Assembly (NCBI GenBank): GCA_002704045.1
Contig: PAFF01000039.1
Span: forward strand, 1-29,464
Origin: Fidelibacterota bacterium
Lineage (GTDB): Bacteria > Fidelibacterota > Marinisomatia > SCGC-AAA003-L08 > GCA-002704045
DNA: 29,464 bases
Direction: 5' to 3'
How positions within the stretch are numbered: the first letter of the stretch is position 1; each line of letters starts with the position of its first letter. Position numbers and translations under genes: made by a program. Under the pieces are notes generated by a model that worked only from the letters and a program-made list of their open reading frames with translations, was not told the origin of the DNA and ran no database searches. This document shows, piece by piece, positions 1-7,235 of this stretch.

Positions 1-789
1 ACCGTTACACACTCCACACTCATCATACTCGCCAACACAATCATCCACATCATCACATACTCCATCTCCATCTACATCATCGCAAGGTGGCTCTCCACCA
101 TCTCCAAATCCAACCGTAAGTGATGTTCCACCTGAACCAGAAAATACAAAATCAGATAAACAACTTTGAGTAATATTACCATCTAAATTAACCAATGTAC
201 CATCGCCGGCAGATATCACTGCACCTGAAAAAGAAAATGCTAATACCGTCGATCCACTTACAGATACTGTAAATCCATTCGCAGCTGCATCTCCACCACT
301 TGCTCCTGTTACACATCCATTATGACTGAATTGAAAACCAGCAATGTCTGCAACCGATGAATAGCTCATCGAACCTCCATCTAAATCTAAACATACCTGT
401 GATGTACAAGTGCTAGGAGTAGTTTCTTCATTATCCCAAACAACATTAAGAAGTGTACCTCCTGATCCAGAAAATACAAAGTCTAATATACATTCTTCAT
501 TAACATTGCCATTAAGTTCTGTCAAAACTCCTTCTCCTGCTGGTATTGTTGAACCTGTAAAAGAGAACGCAAGCAAAGTTGATTCTCCTGATGAGATTGT
601 AAAACCATAATTTTCAGCATCTCCTCCTGATGCACCTTCAATACAACCATTGTGGTCAAATTGAAATCCTGCAATTTCTGTTGAGCTAACATAATTTAAA
701 ATTCCATCCTCTAATTGGATCACAACATCTTGAGTAAATAAAAATGATGAAATTAAAATAAATACTATTTTTGAAAAATATTTTGACAT
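1..789 (-). CDS. Secreted protein with two tandem cohesin-like units and calcium-loop tail (3' truncated by window edge)
   Basis: The frame is open from ATG at 789 to the window edge, giving 263 codons with no stop. Residues 1-20 are a signal peptide (short Lys-rich start, hydrophobic stretch, then FTQ-D). Two homologous beta-rich units follow at about residues 21-118 and 131-228, spaced exactly 110 residues apart. Each has an IAGFQF motif, HNGC, GASGGDA, GFT, a T-LAFSF strand and an AGxGxL turn. This pattern resembles a compact cohesin-type domain as seen in surface proteins of the Marinimicrobia/FCB group; the family call is inference. From residue 236 the chain changes to Cys/Asp-rich text with DVDGDGVCDD and ECGVCNG, like thrombospondin type 3 calcium repeats. 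A C-terminal sorting domain would be expected beyond the edge. A GGGAG-type Shine-Dalgarno lies just upstream of the start. Exported location is likely; substrate or partner is unknown. Confidence 0.8.
   Translation of the reverse strand, partial: MSKYFSKIVFILISSFLFTQDVVIQLEDGILNYVSSTEIAGFQFDHNGCIEGASGGDAENYGFTISSGESTLLAFSFTGSTIPAGEGVLTELNGNVNEECILDFVFSGSGGTLLNVVWDNEETTPSTCTSQVCLDLDGGSMSYSSVADIAGFQFSHNGCVTGASGGDAAANGFTVSVSGSTVLAFSFSGAVISAGDGTLVNLDGNITQSCLSDFVFSGSGGTSLTVGFGDGGEPPCDDVDGDGVCDDVDDCVGEYDECGVCNG
106..729 (-). repeat. Two tandem 330-nt repeat units (110 residues each) inside the left-edge gene
   Basis: The units lie at about 436-729 (first in protein order) and 106-399 (second). 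The same text, cctgaNccagaaaatacaaa, occurs at 131 and again at 461, exactly 330 bases apart. Conserved residues include IAGFQF, HNGC, GASGGDA, and FVFSGSGGT near the end of each unit. The divergence is that of an old duplication of a folded domain, not a recent DNA repeat. Confidence 0.85.
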
Positions 790-944
790 GTTTCTCTCCC
801 TGAAAATTAAAAATTTTAGTTTTAAAATTATATGTTTATTATCCGCTTCTAAACTAATTTATTATTATATAATTTTAAATAGAATATATGTAAAAATTAT
901 ATAAGTTCAAAATAATTAAAATTTAATCTAATTTTTATTTTCAT
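790..944. other. AT-rich intergenic region holding the start signals of the left-edge gene
   Basis: This gap separates the nnr stop from the start of the left-edge secreted gene, both on the minus strand. A minus-strand Shine-Dalgarno (AGGGAG) sits near 796-801. A minus-strand TATAAT lies at 827-832 but has no convincing -35 partner. A weak all-A/T hairpin overlaps the nnr stop (937-958) with no U-run after it. No gene or RNA is seen. Confidence 0.4.
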
Positions 945-2465
945 TCATAAATGAAAATATTTAAATGCATTGTGAATGTTATTAATAATATCAGATGCAT
1001 TTAATGATATTTGGCCGTATTTTTTTTGGGCTAAATCTCCTGAAAGACCATGTATATATACTGCTATAAAAGCAGCTTCTTTAGAACTATATTTTTGGCT
1101 TAAAAGAGAAGTTAAAATGCCAACTAAAATATCTCCACTACCAGCAGTAGCCATTCCTGGATTGCCGGAAGAATTATAAAAGACTTTACCACATGGACAA
1201 CCAATCGAAGTATAAGGGCCTTTCAATATTACATAAATACCATTTTTAATTGCAAATAATCTTAATTTATCTTGCCTTTCAATATCATTTACCCAATTAC
1301 CAACTAGTCGCCTAAACTCTCCAACGTGGGGAGTTAGTATTGAATTTTTTGGAATTTTTTTTAATAAAACTTTATTTTCAGATATTATATTAATTGCATC
1401 AGCATCGATTACAATCGGAGATTTAAAATTGTCTAGTAAATTATTTATCAGCTTTAATGTTATTTTTTTTTTATTAATTCCTGGCCCAATTCCAATTGAA
1501 GAAAACTTTGCTACATCAATTAAAGATTCTAAAAAATATTCTCCAGAATCTTTTATTACCATCGCCTCTGGAATACTTTGTTGAACTAAATTATATCCAC
1601 ATCCTGGTACTTGAGCAGTGACTAAACCAGCTCCTGATTTCAAACAAGCTTTAGTCGCTAATAGTAGTGCTCCTAGCTTTCCCAAGCTTCCCGCAATGAT
1701 TAAAGAGTGCCCAAAATCACCTTTGTGACAAAATTTTTTTCTGGATTTTATTATTGGTTTAATATCCTCTTTTTTTAAAAAATAATGGTTGGTTTTTTGT
1801 TTTTTAATGAATTCTTTATCAAGCCCTATTGGTAAAATTTTAAAATCACCTACAAAATTTCCAGTTTCAGGTAATAAAAAAGATAACTTAGGAAATTCAA
1901 AGGTCAACGTAATTTTTGCATTAATAATAGCATCTTTTTGAATTTTAAAATTATGTTCTACACTAAGCCCCGATGGAATGTCTATTGATATTATATTACT
2001 ACTATAATTATTTATTCTTCTAATTATGTTTGAAGCAAAATTTTTTATTGGCCTTGACAATCCAATACCCCATATTGCATCAATTACAAAATCATTTTTA
2101 TCAATTAAAAATTGATGAGAATCGTTATTTATAATTTCAATTTTTAAATTTAATTCGTTAACTTTTTTTTCATTCTTTTGATAATCAAAAGATTTATTTT
2201 GCCCCCAAAACAAAGAATAAATTTTAATTTCTTTACCAATTTGATGTAACTTTCTTGCAATAACTAAACCATCGCCCCCATTATTCCCCAATCCACAAAA
2301 TATATGAATAGTTCCATTAAAGTCTTTTCCCAAAAGATTATCGTTTATTTCTTCAAAGCAAATTTTTGAAGCGCGTTCCATTAAGTTATAAGATGAAATT
2401 GGTTCATTTTGAATAGTATGAGCATCGATTTTATTAATTTGATCTGATTTTAAAATTGGAATCAT
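945..2465 (-). CDS. nnr: Bifunctional NAD(P)H-hydrate repair enzyme (epimerase + ADP-dependent dehydratase)
   Basis: This enzyme repairs NADHX and NADPHX, the hydrated damage forms of the nicotinamide cofactors. The N-terminal YjeF_N epimerase domain (about 1-220) interconverts R and S epimers, and shows GLGNNGGDGLVIARKL at 58-73 and VIDAIWGIGLSRPI at 127-140. The C-terminal ribokinase-like dehydratase domain (about 230-506) uses ADP, and shows VIDADAIN at 352-359, LTPHVGEF at 377-384, and the GMATAGSGD loop at 437-445 with the catalytic Asp. The length of 506 residues is normal for the fused bacterial form. The start ATG at 2465 lies 18 bases after the stop of the small lipoprotein gene, so the two are probably cotranscribed. 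It is a cytoplasmic housekeeping enzyme. I am very sure of the identity. Confidence 0.95.
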   Translation of the reverse strand: MIPILKSDQINKIDAHTIQNEPISSYNLMERASKICFEEINDNLLGKDFNGTIHIFCGLGNNGGDGLVIARKLHQIGKEIKIYSLFWGQNKSFDYQKNEKKVNELNLKIEIINNDSHQFLIDKNDFVIDAIWGIGLSRPIKNFASNIIRRINNYSSNIISIDIPSGLSVEHNFKIQKDAIINAKITLTFEFPKLSFLLPETGNFVGDFKILPIGLDKEFIKKQKTNHYFLKKEDIKPIIKSRKKFCHKGDFGHSLIIAGSLGKLGALLLATKACLKSGAGLVTAQVPGCGYNLVQQSIPEAMVIKDSGEYFLESLIDVAKFSSIGIGPGINKKKITLKLINNLLDNFKSPIVIDADAINIISENKVLLKKIPKNSILTPHVGEFRRLVGNWVNDIERQDKLRLFAIKNGIYVILKGPYTSIGCPCGKVFYNSSGNPGMATAGSGDILVGILTSLLSQKYSSKEAAFIAVYIHGLSGDLAQKKYGQISLNASDIINNIHNAFKYFHL

Positions 2466-2483
2466 TATTTAATTTGTATGGTC

Positions 2484-2768
2484 CTATTTTTTTAAAGAAT
2501 CTAGATTATTATTTGTAAAAAACTTTTCTTCAATAATTATTCCATTAATATCATAACTACTACATATTGAATTATCATTTTTAAAGCTATTTTGATATTT
2601 TAAATTACCATTATCATATAATTCTTGTTTTTTTATCAATGTAGAATCACCAAAAAAAATATCATAGTATTCAATAATCTTTGGTTGCCCATTTTCATAA
2701 TAGGAGGAAATAGTTGAAACTTGCTTTGAATGGCAAGATACAACTAGTAATATGTATACAAATATCAT
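2484..2768 (-). CDS. Small lipoprotein with MORN-variant-like repeats
   Basis: The protein has 94 residues. A short hydrophobic start ends in VVSC, an acceptable lipobox that would place lipid on Cys12. The mature part has three copies of a tyrosine/Asn-Gly motif: YENGQPKIIEYY (24-35), YDNGNLKYQNSF (51-62) and YDINGIIIEEKFF (72-84). These resemble MORN_2 (MORN-repeat variant) units, which are common in small envelope proteins of FCB bacteria. Function is unknown. The ATG lies only ten bases after the arm of the strong terminator that closes the upstream operon, and no Shine-Dalgarno is visible. Expression must therefore rely on readthrough or on a promoter inside the upstream gene. It sits 18 bases before nnr in the same direction. 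The family call is tentative. Confidence 0.65.
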   Translation of the reverse strand: MIFVYILLVVSCHSKQVSTISSYYENGQPKIIEYYDIFFGDSTLIKKQELYDNGNLKYQNSFKNDNSICSSYDINGIIIEEKFFTNNNLDSLKK

Positions 2769-2777
2769 TTTGACTAT

Positions 2778-2805
2778 AAAAAAAGCCCCAATAGGGGCTT
2801 TTTTT
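2778..2805 (-). terminator. Rho-independent terminator of the cysS-thrS-yidD-HMA operon
   Basis: This is a perfect 12-bp inverted repeat: an A-run plus GCCCC (2778-2789), loop AATA (2790-2793), then GGGGC plus a T-run (2794-2805). On the minus strand the hairpin is followed by a run of seven T. It lies 15 bases after the stop of the HMA gene. It is symmetric and could also work on the plus strand, but no plus-strand gene ends here. Confidence 0.9.
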
Positions 2806-2820
2806 ATTTTATATTATTTA

Positions 2821-3147
2821 TTACGAACCAAAGATTCTTTGTAAAAAGGATTTCTTTTTTTCTTCTTGTTCTTTGTCTAACTGTGAAAATTTATATGATG
2901 TTTTGCTAGCAAGTAATTCTCCTATTTTATTGCCATCTATAATAGTGTTATCATATGTTATAGTTGCTTCTTTTTTATCATAATCTACATCACAATTCTT
3001 GACGCCTTTTGTGTCATTTAATGCTGTTTTAACTTTGTTGCAACAGCTGACAGAACATCTTAAACCATCTACTTTATATTTAGTAACAGTTTCTTTTGCA
3101 AACATAAATGATAAAGACAAACAAGTAATTATTATTATATTCTTCAT
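2821..3147 (-). CDS. Secreted heavy-metal-associated (HMA, MerP-like) domain protein
   Basis: The protein has 108 residues. Residues 1-17 form a signal peptide (MKN, then a hydrophobic run, FMFAK), so the protein acts outside the cytoplasm. Residues about 21-90 fit the ferredoxin-like HMA fold: VTKYKVDGLRC strand and loop, a helix, KGVKNCDVDYDKKEATITYD strands, then a second helix. The metal loop is GLRCSVSCC: Cys31, Cys35 and Cys36. It has three residues between the first two cysteines instead of the two of the classic GMTCxxC loop. The tail (91-108) is charged and Lys-rich. This is the last gene of the cysS-thrS-yidD operon, 22 bases after yidD and directly before a terminator. A role in handling copper or another soft metal in the periplasm is inferred from the family only. 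Confidence 0.8.
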   Translation of the reverse strand: MKNIIIITCLSLSFMFAKETVTKYKVDGLRCSVSCCNKVKTALNDTKGVKNCDVDYDKKEATITYDNTIIDGNKIGELLASKTSYKFSQLDKEQEEKKKSFLQRIFGS

Positions 3148-3169
3148 TTTAACTCCTTAATAAATTTAA

Positions 3170-3397
3170 TCAATCTGGTACTGGATCACAACCTGATGAT
3201 CCAAAAGGATTACATTTTAAAATACGTTTTAAACTTAAAAAAGTTCCTCTAAATATACCATGTTTTTCTAATGCGATAATAGAATATTCGGAGCAAGTCG
3301 GTAAAAATCTACAACTATGACCAAGAAAAGGTGAAATTATTTTTTGATATATTTTTATTGGGAATACTAATAATGAAATAATAACAAAATTCAACAT
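3170..3397 (-). CDS. yidD: Membrane protein insertion efficiency factor YidD
   Basis: The protein has 75 residues, the usual size of the family. YidD is a small membrane-associated protein that helps insert proteins into the inner membrane together with YidC. The hallmark sequence is complete: IKIYQKIISPFLGHSCRFLP (14-33), then TCSEYSIIALEKHG (34-47), and a Cys-containing tail CNPFGSSGCDPVP (62-74). Four conserved cysteines are seen at 29, 35, 62 and 70. In many bacteria it lies between rnpA and yidC; here it follows thrS, and its ATG directly abuts the thrS stop (TAAATG). With no Shine-Dalgarno visible, translation is probably coupled to thrS. Confidence 0.95.
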   Translation of the reverse strand: MLNFVIISLLVFPIKIYQKIISPFLGHSCRFLPTCSEYSIIALEKHGIFRGTFLSLKRILKCNPFGSSGCDPVPD

Positions 3398-5353
3398 TTA
3401 TCTTGTTTTATTTAATCTTATATCTATTTCTTTTTTCAATTCACTAATGTAAGCTATTGGATCAACCTCATTTTTGTTACCTTCAAACCTTCTTCTTATA
3501 GATATACATTCTTTTTTAACTTCTTTTTCTCCTATTATGATCATTATTGGAATTTTGTCAATCTCAGCATTTCTAATTTTTGCACCCATTTTTTCATTTC
3601 TAATATCAATTTTAGATCTTATGCTGTGACTCTTCAGAATTTTAAGTATTTTGTTTGAATATTCATTAAATTTATCTGAAATTGGAATAACCATAACTTG
3701 AGTAGGTGACACCCATAGTGGAAAATTTCCAGCAAAATGTTCAATTAAAAAACCTATAAATCTTTCGTGTGTTCCTAAAGGAGCTCTGTGAATACACAGT
3801 GGCGTTTTGTTTTCGTTATTTGAATCAACATAAGTTAGGTTGAATTTTGAGGGAATAGCAAAATCAACCTGATTGGTTGCTAAAGTAAATTCTTTTCCAA
3901 TTGCGCTCCATACCTGAACATCAATTTTTGGTCCGTAAAATGCAGCTTCCCCTGGTATTTCAATGAAATTAAGCTTCCCGTCCTCTAAAGCTTCTCTAAC
4001 TAATTTTTCTGTTTTTATCCATAATTTTGGTTCATCAACATATTTTTTACCTAATTTTTTTGGGTCGTGTAGACTTAACCTCATTTCATATTTTTCAATA
4101 CCAAATATTTCAAAATATTTTAGATACATATTACAGACCGCTAAAAATTCTTCTTTGAATTGATCTTCAGTACAATAAATATGAGCATCATTCATTTGCA
4201 TGCTTCTAACTCTCATCAATCCAAAAAGTTGTCCTGACTTTTCATACCTATAACAAGTTCCATATTCTGCTAAACGTATTGGAAGTTCTCTGTAGGTTCT
4301 TGGCAAACTTGAATAAATTTTATGATGGTGAGGACAATTCATAGGTTTTAAATAATACTCATTTCCATCAATATCCATGGCTGGAAACATACTATCTTTG
4401 TAATGTGATAAATGTCCTGATTTCTCATACAAGCTTCCCTTAGTTATATGAGGAGTTCTAACTCTATCATATCCAGCCAAATCTTCAGTTTCTTTTGCTA
4501 GCTTCTCCAACTCTTCTATAATTATAGAACCATTAGGGAGCCATAAAGGCAAACCTGCTCCAACTTCATCATCAAATGTAAATATTTTTAATTGTTTTCC
4601 AATTTTTCTATGATCTCTTTTTTCAGCTTCATTTAACATATTTAAATATGTTTTTAGTTCTTTCTCAGTCCTCCAAGCTGTTCCATAAATTCTTGTTAGC
4701 ATTTCATTTTTTTCATCACCTCTCCAATAAGCTCCAGCAATCTTCATTAATTTGAATGCTTTTCCAATGTGAGCTGTAGTTGGCATATGAGGTCCCCTGC
4801 ATAAATCTAACCATTCTCCTTGCTTGTAAATTGTTATTTGTTCATCCCTTGGTAAATCATTAATAATTTCAGTTTTATATTTTTCTCCAACACTATTAAA
4901 ATAATCTATTGCATCATTACGTTCCCATACTTCTCGAACAAATGGAAGGCCTTTACCAATTATTTCAAACATTTTATTTTCTATTTTTTCTAAATCTTCA
5001 TAAACACAAGGATTTTTAAATGAAAAATCATAGTAAAAACCATTATCTATTGCAGGACCAATAGTTACTTGTGTTCCTGGAAAAAGTTCTTGTACAGCCT
5101 CGGCCATTACGTGAGCACAATCATGTCTTATTAATTCAAGTGTCTCATCATTCTCCCTCTTGATTATTTTAATTGATGCATCAACAGTAATTGGTAGATT
5201 CAAGTCAGAAACTTTACCATTAATTTCAATAGCCAAAGAAGCTTTAGCTAAACCTGGCGAAATTCCGTTTGCAATTTCATATCCATTAGTTCCATTAGGA
5301 TAATCAGATACCCTCCCATCAGGAAAAGTTACATTAATATTTTTTTTAGACAT
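3398..5353 (-). CDS. thrS: Threonine--tRNA ligase
   Basis: This enzyme charges tRNA-Thr with threonine. It has 651 residues and full domain order. A TGS domain spans about 5-65. The editing domain has HDCAH at 77-81 and DLCRGPH at 183-189. The class II catalytic core has LKPMNCPHHHKIY from about 335, and the anticodon-binding domain lies at about 550-651. The zinc ligands expected from E. coli ThrRS are present as Cys340, His391 and His522. Motif 2 reads RVRSMQMNDAHIYC (381-394), where E. coli has RVRGFTQDDAH, a family variant with no sign of lost function. The start abuts the cysS stop exactly (TAAATG) and its own stop abuts yidD, so the three genes form a tight operon. No T-box leader is seen. 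Confidence 0.97.
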   Translation of the reverse strand: MSKKNINVTFPDGRVSDYPNGTNGYEIANGISPGLAKASLAIEINGKVSDLNLPITVDASIKIIKRENDETLELIRHDCAHVMAEAVQELFPGTQVTIGPAIDNGFYYDFSFKNPCVYEDLEKIENKMFEIIGKGLPFVREVWERNDAIDYFNSVGEKYKTEIINDLPRDEQITIYKQGEWLDLCRGPHMPTTAHIGKAFKLMKIAGAYWRGDEKNEMLTRIYGTAWRTEKELKTYLNMLNEAEKRDHRKIGKQLKIFTFDDEVGAGLPLWLPNGSIIIEELEKLAKETEDLAGYDRVRTPHITKGSLYEKSGHLSHYKDSMFPAMDIDGNEYYLKPMNCPHHHKIYSSLPRTYRELPIRLAEYGTCYRYEKSGQLFGLMRVRSMQMNDAHIYCTEDQFKEEFLAVCNMYLKYFEIFGIEKYEMRLSLHDPKKLGKKYVDEPKLWIKTEKLVREALEDGKLNFIEIPGEAAFYGPKIDVQVWSAIGKEFTLATNQVDFAIPSKFNLTYVDSNNENKTPLCIHRAPLGTHERFIGFLIEHFAGNFPLWVSPTQVMVIPISDKFNEYSNKILKILKSHSIRSKIDIRNEKMGAKIRNAEIDKIPIMIIIGEKEVKKECISIRRRFEGNKNEVDPIAYISELKKEIDIRLNKTR

Positions 5354-6739
5354 TTAACTTATTTTTCTCCATATTGAACCCTTGGGAGTATCCTCAATTT
5401 CAATATTCATTTCTTTTAATTCTGAACGTATTTGATCAGCTTTTGAGAAATTTCTTTCTGTTCTAGCTAATTCTCTTTCTGTAATTAATTTTTCTATTTT
5501 ATCAATATCAATATTTAAATCTTTATCATAACCTAACCAACTATCTGGTGAATTTTGTAAAATTCCAAAAACGTTTCCAGCAGATAACAATAAAGCTTTA
5601 TTTTTTTTAATATCATCTCCTTTAGACTTACTTAAATTTGTTGCAATTTTATTTATTTCTGCAATTGCTTTTGAAGTATTAAGATCATCTGATAAAACAT
5701 CCAGAATTTCTTTAGGAGCAGTAGATTTATCGTAATCTGAAATATCAATATCATTATGACTTTTCAGAACTCTGTAAAGTTTATCAAGAATTGTTTGGCA
5801 CTGTTGAATTGCTTTATCATTGAAGTTCAGAGGTTGTCTATAATGACAAGATAACAAAGTAAGTCTCAATGTTTCACCTGGATATTTTTTTAACAAATCT
5901 CTAATATATAATATATTTCCAAGAGATTTGGACATTTTCATACCATCCATATCTAACATACCATTGTGAATCCAATATTTAACAAATGATTCTGGATCAT
6001 CATAACCGTGCGCGCCGCAGGATTGAGCAATTTCATTTTCGTGATGAGGAAAAATAAGATCATTTCCGCCACCATGAATATCAAATGGCAAACCAAGACT
6101 CTCCTCAGACATAGCAGAACATTCCAAATGCCATCCTGGCCTTCCAAACCCCCAAGGGGAATCCCATCCAGGCTGGTCGTTATCGCTTGGTTTCCATAAA
6201 ACAAAATCTGATGGGTTTTTTTTAAAAGAGGCTACCTTAACTCTACTTCCTGCAATTTGATCATCAAAGTCCCTACCTGATAGGCTTCCATAATTTTTAT
6301 ATTTTGATACACTAAATAAAACATGGTTTTCTGATTCATATGCAGTTCCATTTTTAATCATCTTTGCAACTAATTCAATCATTTGTTTAATATGATCAGT
6401 TGCTTTTGGCTGATAATCTGGTTTAATTACCCCCAACGATTTCATATCTTCATTATAAATTTTTGTATATTTTGTAGTTATCTCACTTATTGGTTGTCCT
6501 GATTCTTTTGATGCCTTGATAATTTTATCATCCACATCTGTTATGTTAGATACATATGTAACTTTAGGATAAAGTGATCTTAAAACTCTTACCAGCAAAT
6601 CACAAACAACAGCTGGTCTAGCATTCCCAATATGTGCATAATTATATACTGTTGGTCCACAAGCATAAACTTTGACATGATTTTCATCAATTGGTTGAAA
6701 TATCTCTCTTTTATTAGTTAACGTATTATATATTTTCAT
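5354..6739 (-). CDS. cysS: Cysteine--tRNA ligase
   Basis: This enzyme charges tRNA-Cys with cysteine in the cytoplasm. It has 461 residues, standard for the monomeric class I enzyme. ACGPTVYNYAHIGNARP (26-42) contains the first zinc cysteine (Cys27) and the HIGH-type motif (36-39). GWHLECSAMS (202-211) holds Cys207. FPHHENEIAQSCGAHG (230-245) holds the remaining zinc-site residues, and KMSKS at 268-272 is intact. The helical C-terminal part ends normally. It is the first gene of a minus-strand operon. Its promoter must lie in the 162-base gap shared with the divergent ferredoxin-suf operon. Confidence 0.97.
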   Translation of the reverse strand: MKIYNTLTNKREIFQPIDENHVKVYACGPTVYNYAHIGNARPAVVCDLLVRVLRSLYPKVTYVSNITDVDDKIIKASKESGQPISEITTKYTKIYNEDMKSLGVIKPDYQPKATDHIKQMIELVAKMIKNGTAYESENHVLFSVSKYKNYGSLSGRDFDDQIAGSRVKVASFKKNPSDFVLWKPSDNDQPGWDSPWGFGRPGWHLECSAMSEESLGLPFDIHGGGNDLIFPHHENEIAQSCGAHGYDDPESFVKYWIHNGMLDMDGMKMSKSLGNILYIRDLLKKYPGETLRLTLLSCHYRQPLNFNDKAIQQCQTILDKLYRVLKSHNDIDISDYDKSTAPKEILDVLSDDLNTSKAIAEINKIATNLSKSKGDDIKKNKALLLSAGNVFGILQNSPDSWLGYDKDLNIDIDKIEKLITERELARTERNFSKADQIRSELKEMNIEIEDTPKGSIWRKIS

Positions 6740-6901
6740 TTTTGTGTTTGTTCTATTACATATAATTTAATCTTAATAATCAAATATTCTACAATTATCT
6801 TTACATGAATAATTCAAATACTTTATTTTATTATTAGAACATAATTGAAAACTTATATTAAATTTAGAATAAATATATAGGTTATTTTAGGAGTTAAAAA
6901 T
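6740..6901. promoter_or_regulatory. Divergent intergenic region driving cysS (minus) and the ferredoxin-suf operon (plus)
   Basis: This 162-base, very AT-rich gap lies between two divergent start codons, so both operon promoters should lie in it. On the plus side a clear Shine-Dalgarno AGGAG occurs at 6889-6893, eight bases before ATG 6902. A TTGAAA occurs at 6845-6850 with A/T-rich -10-like text after it (TAGAAT 6865, TAAATA 6870), but the spacings (14 or 19) are not ideal. No palindrome that I can assign to an Fe-S sensing regulator (IscR/Rrf2 or Fur) was found by eye. Confidence 0.5.
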
Positions 6902-7225
6902 ATGTCAAGTACTGATAGATACGCAAAACTACCACTACTTACTGAAAATATTAGAGATAAAAAAACTCGTCCAAAAACTGTAGCAGTGGTTGATGAAGAT
7001 AACTGTACAGGCTGTCAAGTTTGTATACCTTTTTGTCCAGTTGACTGCATAGAACCAGTTTCAAAAGAGAAATATAACATACCAATACCTCCTGTACAAG
7101 TTCGTTTTAATGAATGTATTGGATGTAATGCCTGCGCGAAAGCTTGTACTGCATTAACTTGGGATGCCATCAGAATGATTAAAACAGACCTAGTCGAAGA
7201 ACGTTACAATACTACAATTAAATAA
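6902..7225 (+). CDS. 2[4Fe-4S] ferredoxin-type protein leading the suf operon
   Basis: The protein has 107 residues with two Cys-rich cluster motifs: CTGCQVCIPFCP (Cys35, 38, 41, 45) and CIGCNACAKACT (Cys72, 75, 78, 82). In the second, the usual Pro after the last Cys is Thr. An extra Cys49 lies in PVDC. About 30 residues precede the first motif and about 25 follow the second. The start is ATG with AGGAG eight bases upstream. It is the first gene of the operon, 10 bases before sufB. An electron-transfer role linked to cluster assembly or to Fe-S client enzymes is inferred from position. It lacks the longer domains of NuoI or other oxidoreductase subunits, so a stand-alone ferredoxin is the best reading. 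Confidence 0.85.
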   Translation: MSSTDRYAKLPLLTENIRDKKTRPKTVAVVDEDNCTGCQVCIPFCPVDCIEPVSKEKYNIPIPPVQVRFNECIGCNACAKACTALTWDAIRMIKTDLVEERYNTTIK

Positions 7226-7235
7226 TTAAAAATTA

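Noticed and set aside
410..610. A plus-strand 66-residue open frame at the left edge.
   Set aside because: It is the shadow of the minus-strand secreted gene, whose signal peptide and repeat units are clear.
937..958. An 8-bp hairpin overlapping the nnr stop, as possible terminator.
   Set aside because: The stem is entirely weak A/T pairs apart from one C-G and is not followed by a T-run on the minus strand.
5953..6204. Two overlapping open frames inside cysS, one on each strand.
   Set aside because: cysS is intact with all motifs; the alternative frames have no family resemblance or start signals.
6740..6901. A T-box leader or amino-acid riboswitch ahead of cysS.
   Set aside because: The gap is short, A/T-rich, and shows no T-box core sequence or GC-rich stems.
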